Origin: CAYUVH01 sp964448135
GTDB lineage: Bacteria; Verrucomicrobiota; Verrucomicrobiia; Limisphaerales; UBA8199
DNA: 64,000 nt
Direction of reading: 5' to 3'
Assembly (NCBI GenBank): GCA_964448135.1
Contig: CAYUVH010000018.1
Coordinates: 62,001 to 126,000 of the forward strand
A program made the translations under genes and the position numbers. This document shows, piece after piece, positions 18,215 through 28,232 of this stretch (its first letter is position 1; every line of letters begins with the position of its first letter). Below the pieces are notes generated by a model. That model saw nothing but the letters and a program-made list of their open reading frames with translations, was not told where the DNA came from and made no database searches.

Positions 18215-19315
18215 CTATTGGCCGAGGACTTCGCGCAAGGCTTCCAGGCAGCGTTTGTTCTCCTTCGGCGTGCCGACGGAGATGCGGATCCATTCGGGCA
18301 GATCGTAACCGCCCATCGGCCGCACGATCACTCCGCGCTTTTGGAGTTCGACAAAAACCCGCTGCCCTTCACCGACCTTGATGAGGATGAAATTCGCGGC
18401 CGAGGGCACATATTCCAGCTTGAGGTCGCGGCAGGCGCGCTCCCAGAACTTCAAACCGCTCGCATTGTTGCGGCGCGTTCGATCCACGTGCCGGGTGTCA
18501 TCGAGCGCCGCCAGGGCGCCTGCCTGCGCGATGGAGTTCAAATTGAACGGCTGACGAATCTTTTCGAGCTGCGCGATGAATTCCGGATTGCCGATGCCAT
18601 AACCAACACGCAGTCCGGCGAGGCCGTAAATCTTCGACAACGTCCGCATCAGGATGACGTTCTGCAAACGGGCTTCACGGATGGGCGTCACCAGGTCGAG
18701 CGGTTCCTTCAGGAATTCCACATAAGCCTCGTCCAGCGCCACCAACACCGACCCCGGAACCGCTTGAACAAATCGCTTTAACTCCGCGGCCCCTACCGAA
18801 GAACCTGTGGGATTGTTGGGGTTGGCCACAAAGACGATTTTCGTGGCGGGGGTGATGGCCGCCAGCATCGCGTCGAGGTTGTGCCCGTATCGATCCGCCG
18901 GCACGGTGACCAGGCGCGCGCCGAACAACGCCGTCACAATGGGATACACCGCGAAGCAGTACTGCGAGACCACCACTTCCGCGCCGGGCGAAAGCAACGC
19001 GTGGCCGAGCAGCTCGATAATTTCGTTGGAACCATTTCCGAGAATCAGGTTGCCGGGTTCCAATCCCAGTTTCGCCGCCAGCTTTTGCTTGAGGTAGTAG
19101 GCTCCGCCATCCGGATACAAATTCGTGCGCCCCACGGCCTTTTTCATGGCGGCCAGCGCGAGGCGCGAGGGCCCGAGCGGGTTTTCGTTCGAAGCGAGCT
19201 TGATGATACTCTCGGCCGGCAAGCCGACCTCCCGGGCGACTTCTTCAATGGGACGACCCGGCTGATAAACCGGCAGGTGCTCCAGCACCGGATTCAGTGA
19301 AAATGGAACGGACAT
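18215..19315 (-). CDS. hisC: Histidinol-phosphate aminotransferase
   Basis: PLP-dependent class I/II aminotransferase of 366 residues, converting imidazole-acetol phosphate and glutamate to histidinol phosphate. Landmarks: SNENPLGPS near 42-50, ANPNNPTG near 164-171, DEAYVEF near 195-201, and the PLP lysine in RTLSKIYGLAGLRVGYG (about Lys228). Length and motif order fit HisC. The ATG at 19315 is preceded by the pta stop by 6 bases, so the two are very likely co-transcribed. A general aromatic aminotransferase of the same subfamily is an alternative; no other his gene is nearby. Confidence 0.88.
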   Translation of the reverse strand: MSVPFSLNPVLEHLPVYQPGRPIEEVAREVGLPAESIIKLASNENPLGPSRLALAAMKKAVGRTNLYPDGGAYYLKQKLAAKLGLEPGNLILGNGSNEIIELLGHALLSPGAEVVVSQYCFAVYPIVTALFGARLVTVPADRYGHNLDAMLAAITPATKIVFVANPNNPTGSSVGAAELKRFVQAVPGSVLVALDEAYVEFLKEPLDLVTPIREARLQNVILMRTLSKIYGLAGLRVGYGIGNPEFIAQLEKIRQPFNLNSIAQAGALAALDDTRHVDRTRRNNASGLKFWERACRDLKLEYVPSAANFILIKVGEGQRVFVELQKRGVIVRPMGGYDLPEWIRISVGTPKENKRCLEALREVLGQ

Positions 19316-19321
19316 GGCAGG

Positions 19322-20377
19322 TTACTCCTCGCCCGGCAATTCCAGTCCGGAGCCGGGGTAAAGCTGTTCATAATCCACCGCCTGCGCGCCGATGATCGCC
19401 GCCACGCCGAGAATATCGCGGGCGGTGGAACCGCGCGAAACGTCGGCCGCCGGACGATCCAAGCCGAGCAGAATCTGGCCGTAGGTGTTGGCCCGGGCGA
19501 TATAGCGCATCATCTTGCTCGCGATGTTGCCGGAATTCAGGTCTGGGAAGATCAGCACGTTGGCCCGGCCACCCAGTTTTGAATCCGGCGCCTTGCTCGC
19601 GGCGATTTCAGGAACGAGCGCCGCGTCGGCCTGGAGTTCGCCGTCAAAATCCGCTGTCAATCCCCTTTCTTTCGCGCGGCGCTCGGCCAGCGCCGTCGCG
19701 GCCTGAAGCCGGCCGCTGGATGGATGAGCCGCGCTGCCCTTCGTGGAGAAGGAAAGCATCGCCACACGGGGCCGAATACCGAGCAGGTGATTGGCAAGCT
19801 GCGCCGTGGAAACGGCGATGTCCGCCAGTTGCTCCGTGGTCGGTTCGGGAATGACGCCGCAGTCAGCCAGGAAAAGCACGCCTTCGTGTCCGAACCGCGT
19901 ATCTTCCAGCTCCATCACCAGGCAGCTCGAGGCCGTCGTCGCCTGCGGAGCGACCTTGATGATTTGAAACAGCGGCCGGAGGACCGTGCCGGTGCTCTGA
20001 TTGGTGCCCGCCACAAAACCGTCGGCCTGGCGCATCGCCACCATCATCGCGCCGAAGTAATTCGGCTGCAGCACCGCCTCGCGCGCTTCGAATTCCCGCA
20101 GACCACGTGACCTTCGCAGCACCTCGAAGCGCCGCGTAAAATTCTCCAAATCATCGCTCTCGGCGGGATTGATCACCCGCACCCCATCGAGGGATATATT
20201 CAGATCGGCGGCGATCTCTTTGATGCGGGATCGGTCCCCGAGCAGGATGGGCGCGCCCAGGCGCAGCGAATGATACTGCCGCGCGGCCTGAAGCACGCGC
20301 GGTTCGGTTCCTTCGGGGAACACGATGCGCTTCGGGTGGCGCTGCAGCTTTTCGATCAGACTCGAAATCAATCGCAT
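19322..20377 (-). CDS. pta: Phosphate acetyltransferase (PTA/PTB family)
   Basis: Interconverts acetyl-CoA and acetyl phosphate. 351 residues from the ATG at 20377; the frame runs 10 codons further up without family resemblance. Family features include RIVFPEGTEPRVLQAA near the N-terminus, GMLSF/STKGSAAHP-type sequence in the middle (VAMLSFSTKGSAAHPSSG) and ANVLIFPDLNSGNIASK near residue 280, which is a PTA hallmark. This is the short single-domain form without the BioD-like N-terminus. Upstream, 54 bases away, ends a glycosyltransferase gene; downstream hisC follows within 6 bases. No acetate kinase is in the window. Confidence 0.88.
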   Translation of the reverse strand: MRLISSLIEKLQRHPKRIVFPEGTEPRVLQAARQYHSLRLGAPILLGDRSRIKEIAADLNISLDGVRVINPAESDDLENFTRRFEVLRRSRGLREFEAREAVLQPNYFGAMMVAMRQADGFVAGTNQSTGTVLRPLFQIIKVAPQATTASSCLVMELEDTRFGHEGVLFLADCGVIPEPTTEQLADIAVSTAQLANHLLGIRPRVAMLSFSTKGSAAHPSSGRLQAATALAERRAKERGLTADFDGELQADAALVPEIAASKAPDSKLGGRANVLIFPDLNSGNIASKMMRYIARANTYGQILLGLDRPAADVSRGSTARDILGVAAIIGAQAVDYEQLYPGSGLELPGEE

Positions 20378-20431
20378 GGCGCAAGTTTGTAGCCCAGCGG
20401 CGGGCAATTCGCAATCCTGCTGATTGAGCCC

Positions 20432-23323
20432 TCAGTCCGGCTTTGCGGCCCGCAAGCGTGCCAGCAACTCGTCGGATTTTTTGATCAACTCGGCCAGGCC
20501 GGCGGCTTCCGCCAACGCCCGCGCCTTCTCGGCCTTGATTCTTGCGTCGTCGAAGTGCTTTTGCGCCGCCAGCACCCCGGCAAATTGATACCAGCATTCG
20601 GCGTCATTTGGCCGGAGCAACACGGCCGAGGAATACAGCCCGGCGGCATCGTCCATGTTTCCCTGGTGAAAATAGAGACCGGCGAGTTCCTTCTGAATCC
20701 GGGAATCCTGCGGGGCCAACACATACGCCTGTGAGTATTCCGCGAGGGCGGCGTCGAAATGATTCCGGGCCACCAATGCCGAGCCCAACAACCGATGCCC
20801 CTCGGGCCACTGAGGCTGCAAGGCCAGCGCAAGTTCGCGCTGGTAGTTCGCCCCGGCATCCGGGGAATCCTCCAGCTGACTGCAGGCCAGCAACATATGC
20901 AGACTGGCGCTGAAGGGTGCCACCGCAAGACCGTTTCGGGCGATGGTTTCCGCTTCGGTATTTCGCCCGGCCGTCACCAGCAGTTTCGCCAGCGCAGCAT
21001 ACGCTACGCCATTTCCCGGCGCGCTGGCGACAGCGTTTTGCGCGTGGTCGATGGCTTCCGCGAGCTGGCCCGCATTGTGGCGGATGTCGCTCAGGACTAA
21101 TTGCGCATTGGCGTAACTCGAATCGCCGCCGGGGATCTTCGCCGCCTCCTGCGCTGCCGCCTGGTAATCCCCGTTCTGGAGCAGGGCCTGCGCGAAGCAG
21201 GTCCGAATCCAGGATTGGTCCGGATGTTTTTCAACATTGTGCTTCAGAACTTCAACCGCGCCGGGAAGCCATTGTTCACCCGGCGAATACCATACCCGCG
21301 CAATCCCAGCCCGCCCGGCTGAGGCTGAAATCCAAAAGGATGCCAGGGTGGTAAGCGCCCATACCCCGAAAAGACACACCATCACGGGCCGCAGCACCTT
21401 CCGTCCGACCGGCAGGCGGGTCAAGGCATCCAGGCCGATTGCGGCGAGGGCACAAAATGGCAGCAAGCCCCCCAGCCCGTAAAACGCCTTGGCCTGCGCG
21501 AAGGAAGGCACCTTGAGCGCCATGAAAAACAAGGCGCCACCGATGCAAAAAATCATTCCCAGCAGTAGGAACGCCTCCGGGGAGGGCTTTTTCAGAAACC
21601 GCCGCAGCATCAAAAGGCACCCGAGGCAGAACGCGCAGGTTGGCACCAACGCGACCCAGTAACCAATGGCCATCAAGTCGTAATTCCAGGGCGCGCGTCC
21701 TTGGAGCACATGCACTGCGCCACACTGGCCGTCGCCCCAAAGCGTGGAATATACGCCGTCCGCGAAACCGTGCAGGCCGCTGAACCACGGATACGTGAGG
21801 CTGACGCCGAATCGCAGGAAGTATCCCCAGCTCTGGTAACCATTGTCCTGCCACCACGGTATGGCCACTTTGGGGTCCCAATTCCCCGTTAACGGATTTC
21901 CATATTGAATCCACATCCGGCCGTAGTGCCCGCCACAAATCACGGCGGAAATTGCCAGGGCTGTCGCGGCGCCAAAAAACATCGAGCGTGACCGGAATGG
22001 CGGCAGGCCCTCCTGGCGAAAGCGAAAGAACAGGGCGCCCACGATGGGCGGAAGCAGGAGCACCGCGGATGCTTTGGCCAGCAACGCCGCCCCCATGCAA
22101 AATCCGAGCCCGGCCCAGGCTCGCAGTGAAATGTTTTCCCGGCGCAGGAGTCGCAGCGTCTGATAGAGCGTGGCGGTGGCGAGGGCGGCCGCCAGCGGTT
22201 CATTGGTGACGTAGTGGGAAAGATAAAGCAGCGGCGGCAGCAGGGCAGCCACCGCCAGCGCCCACAACGGCCGGCCCCGCTCACCCGGAAACAGAAGTTT
22301 CAACGCACCCCACAGCACAGCCAGATGCGCCAGGCCCAGAACCAGGCCCAGCCACCTCAGCGTCACGATGCCCTCGTGAGAAAACGCGGGAAATCCGAGG
22401 ATGTCCAGCAGTCCGGCACAGATAAGATAATATAGCGGGGGTTGATACATCTCCCAACCTTCAGAGGCCGACGGCAGCGCCCGATGCTCCTGTAGGTAGC
22501 GCACATAGTTCAAATGACCTCCAACATCATACCCAATCAAGTCGGGCAACTGCGGCACGTTATTCGCGAACAGGGCAATCCACACTACTGCGGCAAAGGC
22601 CGGGGGAATCCACTCCTGTGCGGCGAATCGCGCGAACTTCCCCCGCGCCGCCAGCACAATGAACCCATAGCCAAACAGTGCGAGCACGGCGAAGCCGGCC
22701 AGAAACGGCCAGCGTGCCTTCAGGCTCGTCCAGGTCCGCTCCCCATCGAAACCTGGAGACCCCGGCAAGGAAAGCGGCGGTGCGGAAGCAAATTTCGCAG
22801 GACGCCAGGCCGCCCCGGCCAGAGAGACCTGCCATTGCGTATCGCTGGCCAGGCGTATTCCGTCGGCTATCAAAGCCAGCGCCAGAGCGGGCGGGCCGTT
22901 TGTGTTCGTCACGGTTACTTCAAGGTAGTTCGTTCCCGCGCGCAGCAACGAGGCGATTTCAAAACGAGCTGTTTTCTTCCAATGAGTTCCGGCGGAATCC
23001 GGTCGATTCACCGGAGTTCCGTTGACGGAAAGGGCATAGTGACGCCAGGCGCGGATGGCCAGGGAGGTGGAAGCCGGCGCCTTTGCGCAGGTAAACGAGC
23101 GTCGGAAAACACTGCTCATTTCCAGGCATTTGTGAGCCGTCAGATCCGGCCCGGCCGGATAAACCATCCACTCGGTCCCGGCCTCTGGTGAAAGAAAAGC
23201 AACTTCGGGCCGTTGGGTGGCGCTAAAGTAAAACCATGCGAGCACCCCCACCGCCCCCAGCACCGCCAGGGTCAGAAGCGCCACTCTCGAAGAACCTTCG
23301 TATTTGGCTGCAGGTTCCTTCAT
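20432..23323 (-). CDS. Membrane glycosyltransferase-like protein with C-terminal TPR domain (paralogue 1)
   Basis: About 963 residues. One N-terminal membrane helix (about 14-34) precedes a roughly 140-residue beta-sandwich domain outside the membrane (FEIASLLRAGTNYLEVTVTN resembles jelly-roll sugar-binding folds). From about 205 a multi-pass core follows with the loop YDVGGHLNYVRYLQEHRALP and GWEMYQPPLYY (about 265-300), the shape of GT-C/GT39-like glycosyltransferases where the first acidic loop binds the lipid-linked donor. From about 690 to the end are TPR units. The start codon pair is GTG-ATG; I use the ATG. It is separated by 9 bases from paralogue 2 upstream and by 54 from pta. Proposed role: glycan transfer at the envelope. 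No experimental family match is claimed. Confidence 0.72.
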   Translation of the reverse strand: MKEPAAKYEGSSRVALLTLAVLGAVGVLAWFYFSATQRPEVAFLSPEAGTEWMVYPAGPDLTAHKCLEMSSVFRRSFTCAKAPASTSLAIRAWRHYALSVNGTPVNRPDSAGTHWKKTARFEIASLLRAGTNYLEVTVTNTNGPPALALALIADGIRLASDTQWQVSLAGAAWRPAKFASAPPLSLPGSPGFDGERTWTSLKARWPFLAGFAVLALFGYGFIVLAARGKFARFAAQEWIPPAFAAVVWIALFANNVPQLPDLIGYDVGGHLNYVRYLQEHRALPSASEGWEMYQPPLYYLICAGLLDILGFPAFSHEGIVTLRWLGLVLGLAHLAVLWGALKLLFPGERGRPLWALAVAALLPPLLYLSHYVTNEPLAAALATATLYQTLRLLRRENISLRAWAGLGFCMGAALLAKASAVLLLPPIVGALFFRFRQEGLPPFRSRSMFFGAATALAISAVICGGHYGRMWIQYGNPLTGNWDPKVAIPWWQDNGYQSWGYFLRFGVSLTYPWFSGLHGFADGVYSTLWGDGQCGAVHVLQGRAPWNYDLMAIGYWVALVPTCAFCLGCLLMLRRFLKKPSPEAFLLLGMIFCIGGALFFMALKVPSFAQAKAFYGLGGLLPFCALAAIGLDALTRLPVGRKVLRPVMVCLFGVWALTTLASFWISASAGRAGIARVWYSPGEQWLPGAVEVLKHNVEKHPDQSWIRTCFAQALLQNGDYQAAAQEAAKIPGGDSSYANAQLVLSDIRHNAGQLAEAIDHAQNAVASAPGNGVAYAALAKLLVTAGRNTEAETIARNGLAVAPFSASLHMLLACSQLEDSPDAGANYQRELALALQPQWPEGHRLLGSALVARNHFDAALAEYSQAYVLAPQDSRIQKELAGLYFHQGNMDDAAGLYSSAVLLRPNDAECWYQFAGVLAAQKHFDDARIKAEKARALAEAAGLAELIKKSDELLARLRAAKPD

Positions 23324-23332
23324 CACAGTCGG

Positions 23333-26224
23333 CTATTCGCTTTTGCGTGCCGGGGCATCAATGGCTCGCAGGAGCTTTTGTGCCCGTTCATCCAAAACCG
23401 CTGCCCCGGTCGCGCGCGCCATTTCAGATGCGGCCTGGGCTGCACTGCGTGCTTCGTCCAGCCGCGAGGCCCCCGCATACGCTTCCGCCAACTCACACTG
23501 AACCACGGCATCCTTGGGCGCCAATTGCACCGCCGCTTCCAACTGGCTTATGCCTTCAGCAATCCTGCCCTGCCGCACTAACAAAGCTCCGAGCGCCCGC
23601 CGCGAATTCAGGTTCGCGGGCGCCAGCCTCACCGCCTGCGAGTACTGCTCCAACGCTTCGTCCACGCGTCCCAGCTTTTCAAAAGTCGCGGCCGCCATCT
23701 CGCGGCCCCCCGCCCAACCCGGTCTCAGGCTGAACGCCAGCTCAAGCTGCCGGGCCGCTTCGCCAGAGTCGTCGCGGCTGCGATTACCGGCCGTGTTACC
23801 GAGCAGGGCGCACCCCAGCGCCAGGCGGAGCCCGGCATTGAAGGGAGCCACGCTCAATCCGGTGCGCGCCACAACCACGCACTCGCGAAAATCTCCGTGC
23901 TTCAAACAGAGCATCGCGAGTTGCTCCTGCGCGCCGGCTCGCCCCGGCGCCAGCTCAACCGCCCGGCGGGCATGCGCCAATGCGTCGGGGGATCGCCCGG
24001 TATCGGCGAGGCCCTCGGCCAGCACCAGGTGAGCCATCACATTCGCGGGATCTTCCTGCAGGGCGATCCCCGCCTGCTCCAAAGCCTTCGGCCAGTCGCC
24101 GGTCTCGGCATAAATCGTGGCCAGGAGCGAACGGCTCGCGGTCTCATGCGGCTGCATCGTGAGCCGGGCCGAAAGCACTGCGATCGCCTGATCGTGCCGG
24201 CCCAGCATTCGCATCGACCATGCGCGCGAGAGCGACGCCGCTTCGGAGGAATTCCGAATCCAGAAACTGGCGTAACTATTGACCGCCCAAAAGCCCAGCA
24301 GCACCGCCAGGACGGTCCCCCATCCCCGACCCAGGCCGCGAAGCGCCCGGAAGCCAAGGATCAAAAAACCACAGAGCGGGATCAGGGCCAGCAACCCGTA
24401 AAAAGCTTTGACCGAAGAATAGTACGGCGCCGCAAAAGAGAATTGGAACAACGCGAACACCGTTAAAACGGTCAGCCCCACCATCATCAACCAGCCAGCC
24501 GTAGCTCGCTCCAGGATGAGGTTGCGGATCGCCACGGCAAATCCCGCTAAAATCAAAAGCGTCGGCACCAGCGCCAGCCAGTAGCCCACGGTCATCAGTT
24601 CATAGTTCCACGGGGGCCTCGCTGGCAGATCTCCCACGCCACAAAACTGCCCGTCTCCCCACGCCGTCGAGTAGAGACCATCGAAAAAGCTGTTCAAGCT
24701 GTTAAACCAGGGGTCGGACAACGTCCGCCCGAAATGCTGGTAATACGCGCTCGTGCCGTAACCCGTATCCTGCCACCAGGCGGTGCCGGCTTTGGGGTCC
24801 CAGACACCGATGAGCGGATTCCCGTAACGCTGCCAGACCAGGGCGTAACGCCACCCGCACACAGCCAGGCAACTTGAGAGCACGACACCAGCAAGAAGGG
24901 TGACCCGGCCCCAAGGCAGCTGCTTTTGCACAAGGAGATGCCAGATCAAACCACCCAGTATGATCACCACGGCGAGCAACGCGCTGGATTTGGCCAGCAT
25001 GCTCAGGCCGAGCAAAACGCCCAGACCCGCGGCTCCGGTCCAGGAAGTTTCCCCGCCTTGGATTAACTTCAAGGCCAGGCAGATGGCGGCGCTTACCAGC
25101 ATCGCGGCAAAGCCTTCGTTCGTGACACATCCCGAGAGGTAAATCAGCGGCGGCAGGCAGGCCGCCAGCAGCAGACCGGCAGTCGGGCTTTCGCTTTCAG
25201 CTGGAAACAGCAACCGGAGCGCGAGCCACAAAATCACCAGGTGGACCAGCCCGGTCACGAAACCGAACCAGCGCAACACCAGGATGCCCGCCGCGTCATT
25301 GGTCGAAAATCCCAGCCCATCCAGCACCACGGCGCCACAGAGGTGATACAGTGGGGCCTGGTACATTTCCCAGCCCTCTTCCGCCATGGGCAGCGCGTGA
25401 CGCTCCTGAATGTAGTGGATGTAAGTCCGATGCCCGTTGAAATCGAAACCCATCGCCTCGGGGATCAAACTGACGTTGTGGGCAAAGAGCGCCAGCCAAA
25501 ACACGCCGGCGAATATCGGTGGCAGCCAAGCCCGGTATCTGCCCGGAGACCTTCGGTTGAGGAAGCGCCATGCCCCGCAGCCGGCGGCAGCCAGCACCAA
25601 AAAAAGAGCGAGCGTGCGCCAGCTAGCGCACCATGACGGCCAGGCCGCCTCCCCGCCGTATCGTGGATTGCCCACCGGGATTACGCGGGGTTTTCGGGCG
25701 GATATACCTGCCTGCTCGACTGCGCCTTCGTACGAGGCCAGCCAGGTCTCGTCGCTGCCCAGCCGGATTGAATCCCCGGTCAAGGCAAGCCACAGCCCTG
25801 GCGGACCGTTCGTGTTCGAGACCGTGACCACGATTTCATTCGTTCCCGGCATCAGCAATCCGGCAACTTGATAGTGATCCGGCGATTTCCACGTCCTTCC
25901 GGTTTTGAAAGGTTGCCCCGGGGGCTTCCCGTTGATCACGAAGGCATACTGATGAAAACCAGCCAGTTGTAGTTCAGCTTGCTGCGGTGGTGCAACAAGC
26001 GCAAAGGTCTTCCGGAACACCGTGCTCATTTGAACACGTGGATGCAGCACGAAATCCGGAGCCAGCGGATAGACTATCCACTCGGCGCTGGACATGGCAG
26101 GCAGGTAATTGATGTCGCTCCTCCGCGACTGTCTCCAAAGAACCAGGCATGCCGCGCTCAGGCCGATCACAGCCACCAGGCAGGCGATCCCGACTTGTCG
26201 CGTCTTTGGATTTCTAAAATGCAT
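23333..26224 (-). CDS. Membrane glycosyltransferase-like protein with C-terminal TPR domain (paralogue 2)
   Basis: 963 residues with the same architecture as its downstream neighbour: N-terminal helix, exported beta-sandwich (VAGLLMPGTNEIVVTVSNTN), then a multi-pass core with FDFNGHRTYIHYIQERHALP and GWEMYQAPLYHL, and a TPR tail from about residue 680. Shared blocks across the whole length show a tandem duplication that has since diverged; the codon-level sequence is clearly different, so the event is old. Gene gaps are 6-9 bases on both sides, so 28087 to 20432 (and perhaps through pta-hisC) is probably one transcript. In the acidic loop the first copy has DVGGH and this one DFNGH; the Asp and His are kept in both. 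Confidence 0.72.
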   Translation of the reverse strand: MHFRNPKTRQVGIACLVAVIGLSAACLVLWRQSRRSDINYLPAMSSAEWIVYPLAPDFVLHPRVQMSTVFRKTFALVAPPQQAELQLAGFHQYAFVINGKPPGQPFKTGRTWKSPDHYQVAGLLMPGTNEIVVTVSNTNGPPGLWLALTGDSIRLGSDETWLASYEGAVEQAGISARKPRVIPVGNPRYGGEAAWPSWCASWRTLALFLVLAAAGCGAWRFLNRRSPGRYRAWLPPIFAGVFWLALFAHNVSLIPEAMGFDFNGHRTYIHYIQERHALPMAEEGWEMYQAPLYHLCGAVVLDGLGFSTNDAAGILVLRWFGFVTGLVHLVILWLALRLLFPAESESPTAGLLLAACLPPLIYLSGCVTNEGFAAMLVSAAICLALKLIQGGETSWTGAAGLGVLLGLSMLAKSSALLAVVIILGGLIWHLLVQKQLPWGRVTLLAGVVLSSCLAVCGWRYALVWQRYGNPLIGVWDPKAGTAWWQDTGYGTSAYYQHFGRTLSDPWFNSLNSFFDGLYSTAWGDGQFCGVGDLPARPPWNYELMTVGYWLALVPTLLILAGFAVAIRNLILERATAGWLMMVGLTVLTVFALFQFSFAAPYYSSVKAFYGLLALIPLCGFLILGFRALRGLGRGWGTVLAVLLGFWAVNSYASFWIRNSSEAASLSRAWSMRMLGRHDQAIAVLSARLTMQPHETASRSLLATIYAETGDWPKALEQAGIALQEDPANVMAHLVLAEGLADTGRSPDALAHARRAVELAPGRAGAQEQLAMLCLKHGDFRECVVVARTGLSVAPFNAGLRLALGCALLGNTAGNRSRDDSGEAARQLELAFSLRPGWAGGREMAAATFEKLGRVDEALEQYSQAVRLAPANLNSRRALGALLVRQGRIAEGISQLEAAVQLAPKDAVVQCELAEAYAGASRLDEARSAAQAASEMARATGAAVLDERAQKLLRAIDAPARKSE

Positions 26225-26230
26225 CGGTCC

Positions 26231-28087
26231 TCAAGGGGCGCCGGGCTTGCGCACCAGCACCACATAGTCCTCGATCGTTTCCACGGGGGAGAACTCGCGT
26301 TGCAGGACCAAAATCACCGCTTCCGCGGGATTGAACGGCTCACGCAACGGTTGCAAGCGGATGGGCCATACCATCAGTCCGGACAGGAATGTGGCGTCCA
26401 GCTCGGCGAGCGTTTTGAGATCAGGCGGCGTCCGGGCCGCCAGGAAGCCGGCCGGCACAACGACCGCCTGAAATCCCCGGAGGTCGCGGAGCTTCCGCTC
26501 TCGATCCGATATCGTGAGCCCCGTGATTTCCGGTCGCACGAAATACTCGGAAGCAAATTTCCCGTGAAGTTTCAGAAAGCGCTCCAGCGATTCACTGCAA
26601 CCCAGCGGGGCGCCTAACTTCTCGTACCGCAGCAGGTTTCCATAAGCCTCCGGCACAGGCAGGGCTTTGGAGTAAACCAAGCTGTGTGCATTGCCCGGGG
26701 CGTTTGTGTATCCGGAACGAGCCTCCGGCGGAATGCTCAAAAAGTTCCGCAACGATTGGACCTGCTTGAGTTGCACCTGGTAATTGTTCCAGAAGGAAAG
26801 CTGGCTGACACCGCAAAAAACTGTAACTCCTGCAATTAGTGCCGGTGTAAACAGCCGCGATTGGGTCGCCGACAGCGCCGCGAGGCAGAGCAGGAACACC
26901 CCCGCGCCGTTGAAGGCGACATGGAAGGGATCACAACGCCCAAGTGATACCGGGACAAGTAGTGCCAGGGAAACCGTGAGCCCAACAGCCAGGGCTCCCG
27001 CCGGCGTGCGGTTCCTCCAACCCGCCGCTGCCAGCGCCGGCAGCGTGCAGAACACCGCGGCCAGGAAACACACAATCGTCAGCGTGGGGAAAATCGGAAA
27101 ATTATTTCCACCCGCGGCGACCGCCAGGACGGCCCGGAAATACGCCGGGGAAAAAGCGATCCCCACCAGCACGCCCGCCCCCAGCAATAATGCCAAGCCC
27201 CCCAGCAGCTGTCCGATGTTCCCTTGTGCGCGTAACACGTGGTACGCCGCGAAGCCCAGGCAGGTCACCAGACCAATGTCCGGAGAAAGGGCAAATCCTG
27301 CCGCGGGCGCCAGAAACAAGGTAAACCAGTTTGCCAGGCGCGTGGTACGGCCGTGCAGAAAAATCAACGCCGCCATGGGGAGCAAGAAACGCAACGGCGT
27401 ATAATGCAATCCCAGCGTGAGATTGAAAAACGCGGCGGCGACGAGGAAAAAAATTGTCGCCCGGGCGAAGTTCCCGCGCAACCGGCTGAGAATGTAATAG
27501 ATGAAATACAGGCCCAGTTCCCAATGAATCAGCAACGCAAGCAAGTACGCCCCTTCAACACTGAGCTGTCCACCACCCACGACCTGCAACGTCCCGGGCA
27601 GATAAAGCATTTCTGGACCGAGATTGAATTGGAAATCCCGGTAGGCAGACAGACCCAAGTGCAACAAGTCCAGCCGGGGAATGAAATAGGACGTTTCCCC
27701 AAAATACGCGCACGGCAGGCTGTTATAAAACAGCGCAACCGAGCCGAGCACGACCACGCTCACCACGGCGAACGTGATTCGCAGTTCCCTGCCTCCGGCG
27801 GGTGGCCCGTCATTCGGCATCAAGTCATGCAATGCTCCCAGCCAGCCAACCGCTCCCGCGCGTCGCAGCCAATATAGGAAAACGGCGATCAGGCCTGCGG
27901 CCACTACGAGATCGGCGGCCAGATTATTGAAGCCATAGGTGTACGAAAAGGAACGCGCTGGCTCGCCCTCCCGGCCCACATGCCAGGGCATCACAAACAC
28001 GCCGATCGCCACGGCGATGGCGAGGCACGCCGCCGGCCAGGTTCTTACACACCACTGTCCGAACGAATTCGGGGAACTCTCTTTCAT
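26231..28087 (-). CDS. Multi-pass membrane protein, GT-C-like, no TPR
   Basis: About 618 residues from the ATG at 28087 (MKESSPNSFGQW then a hydrophobic helix); the frame continues 69 codons upstream but that part has no membrane or family character and would overlap the control region of the divergent gene at 28233. Roughly ten or more hydrophobic segments can be seen. The loop PCAYFGETSYFIPRLDLLHLG after the third helix and FQFNLGPEMLYLPG resemble acceptor/donor loops of polytopic glycosyltransferases, but I cannot place it in a family. The last 150 residues are a soluble tail. It is the first gene of the minus-strand run leading to both TPR paralogues. Confidence 0.6.
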   Translation of the reverse strand: MKESSPNSFGQWCVRTWPAACLAIAVAIGVFVMPWHVGREGEPARSFSYTYGFNNLAADLVVAAGLIAVFLYWLRRAGAVGWLGALHDLMPNDGPPAGGRELRITFAVVSVVVLGSVALFYNSLPCAYFGETSYFIPRLDLLHLGLSAYRDFQFNLGPEMLYLPGTLQVVGGGQLSVEGAYLLALLIHWELGLYFIYYILSRLRGNFARATIFFLVAAAFFNLTLGLHYTPLRFLLPMAALIFLHGRTTRLANWFTLFLAPAAGFALSPDIGLVTCLGFAAYHVLRAQGNIGQLLGGLALLLGAGVLVGIAFSPAYFRAVLAVAAGGNNFPIFPTLTIVCFLAAVFCTLPALAAAGWRNRTPAGALAVGLTVSLALLVPVSLGRCDPFHVAFNGAGVFLLCLAALSATQSRLFTPALIAGVTVFCGVSQLSFWNNYQVQLKQVQSLRNFLSIPPEARSGYTNAPGNAHSLVYSKALPVPEAYGNLLRYEKLGAPLGCSESLERFLKLHGKFASEYFVRPEITGLTISDRERKLRDLRGFQAVVVPAGFLAARTPPDLKTLAELDATFLSGLMVWPIRLQPLREPFNPAEAVILVLQREFSPVETIEDYVVLVRKPGAP

Positions 28088-28232
28088 CGAGAAACGCGCG
28101 AGCTCGGACGTCTCAGGCACAACCGCTTCATTCCCGCCATAATGACCGAAGCCGCACTTTTGCTCAAAATCAAACCGACTGCGCCGGGATTGGTTCTTCA
28201 CGATCCGTCCGCTTTCTGATATTCGATGCGCT

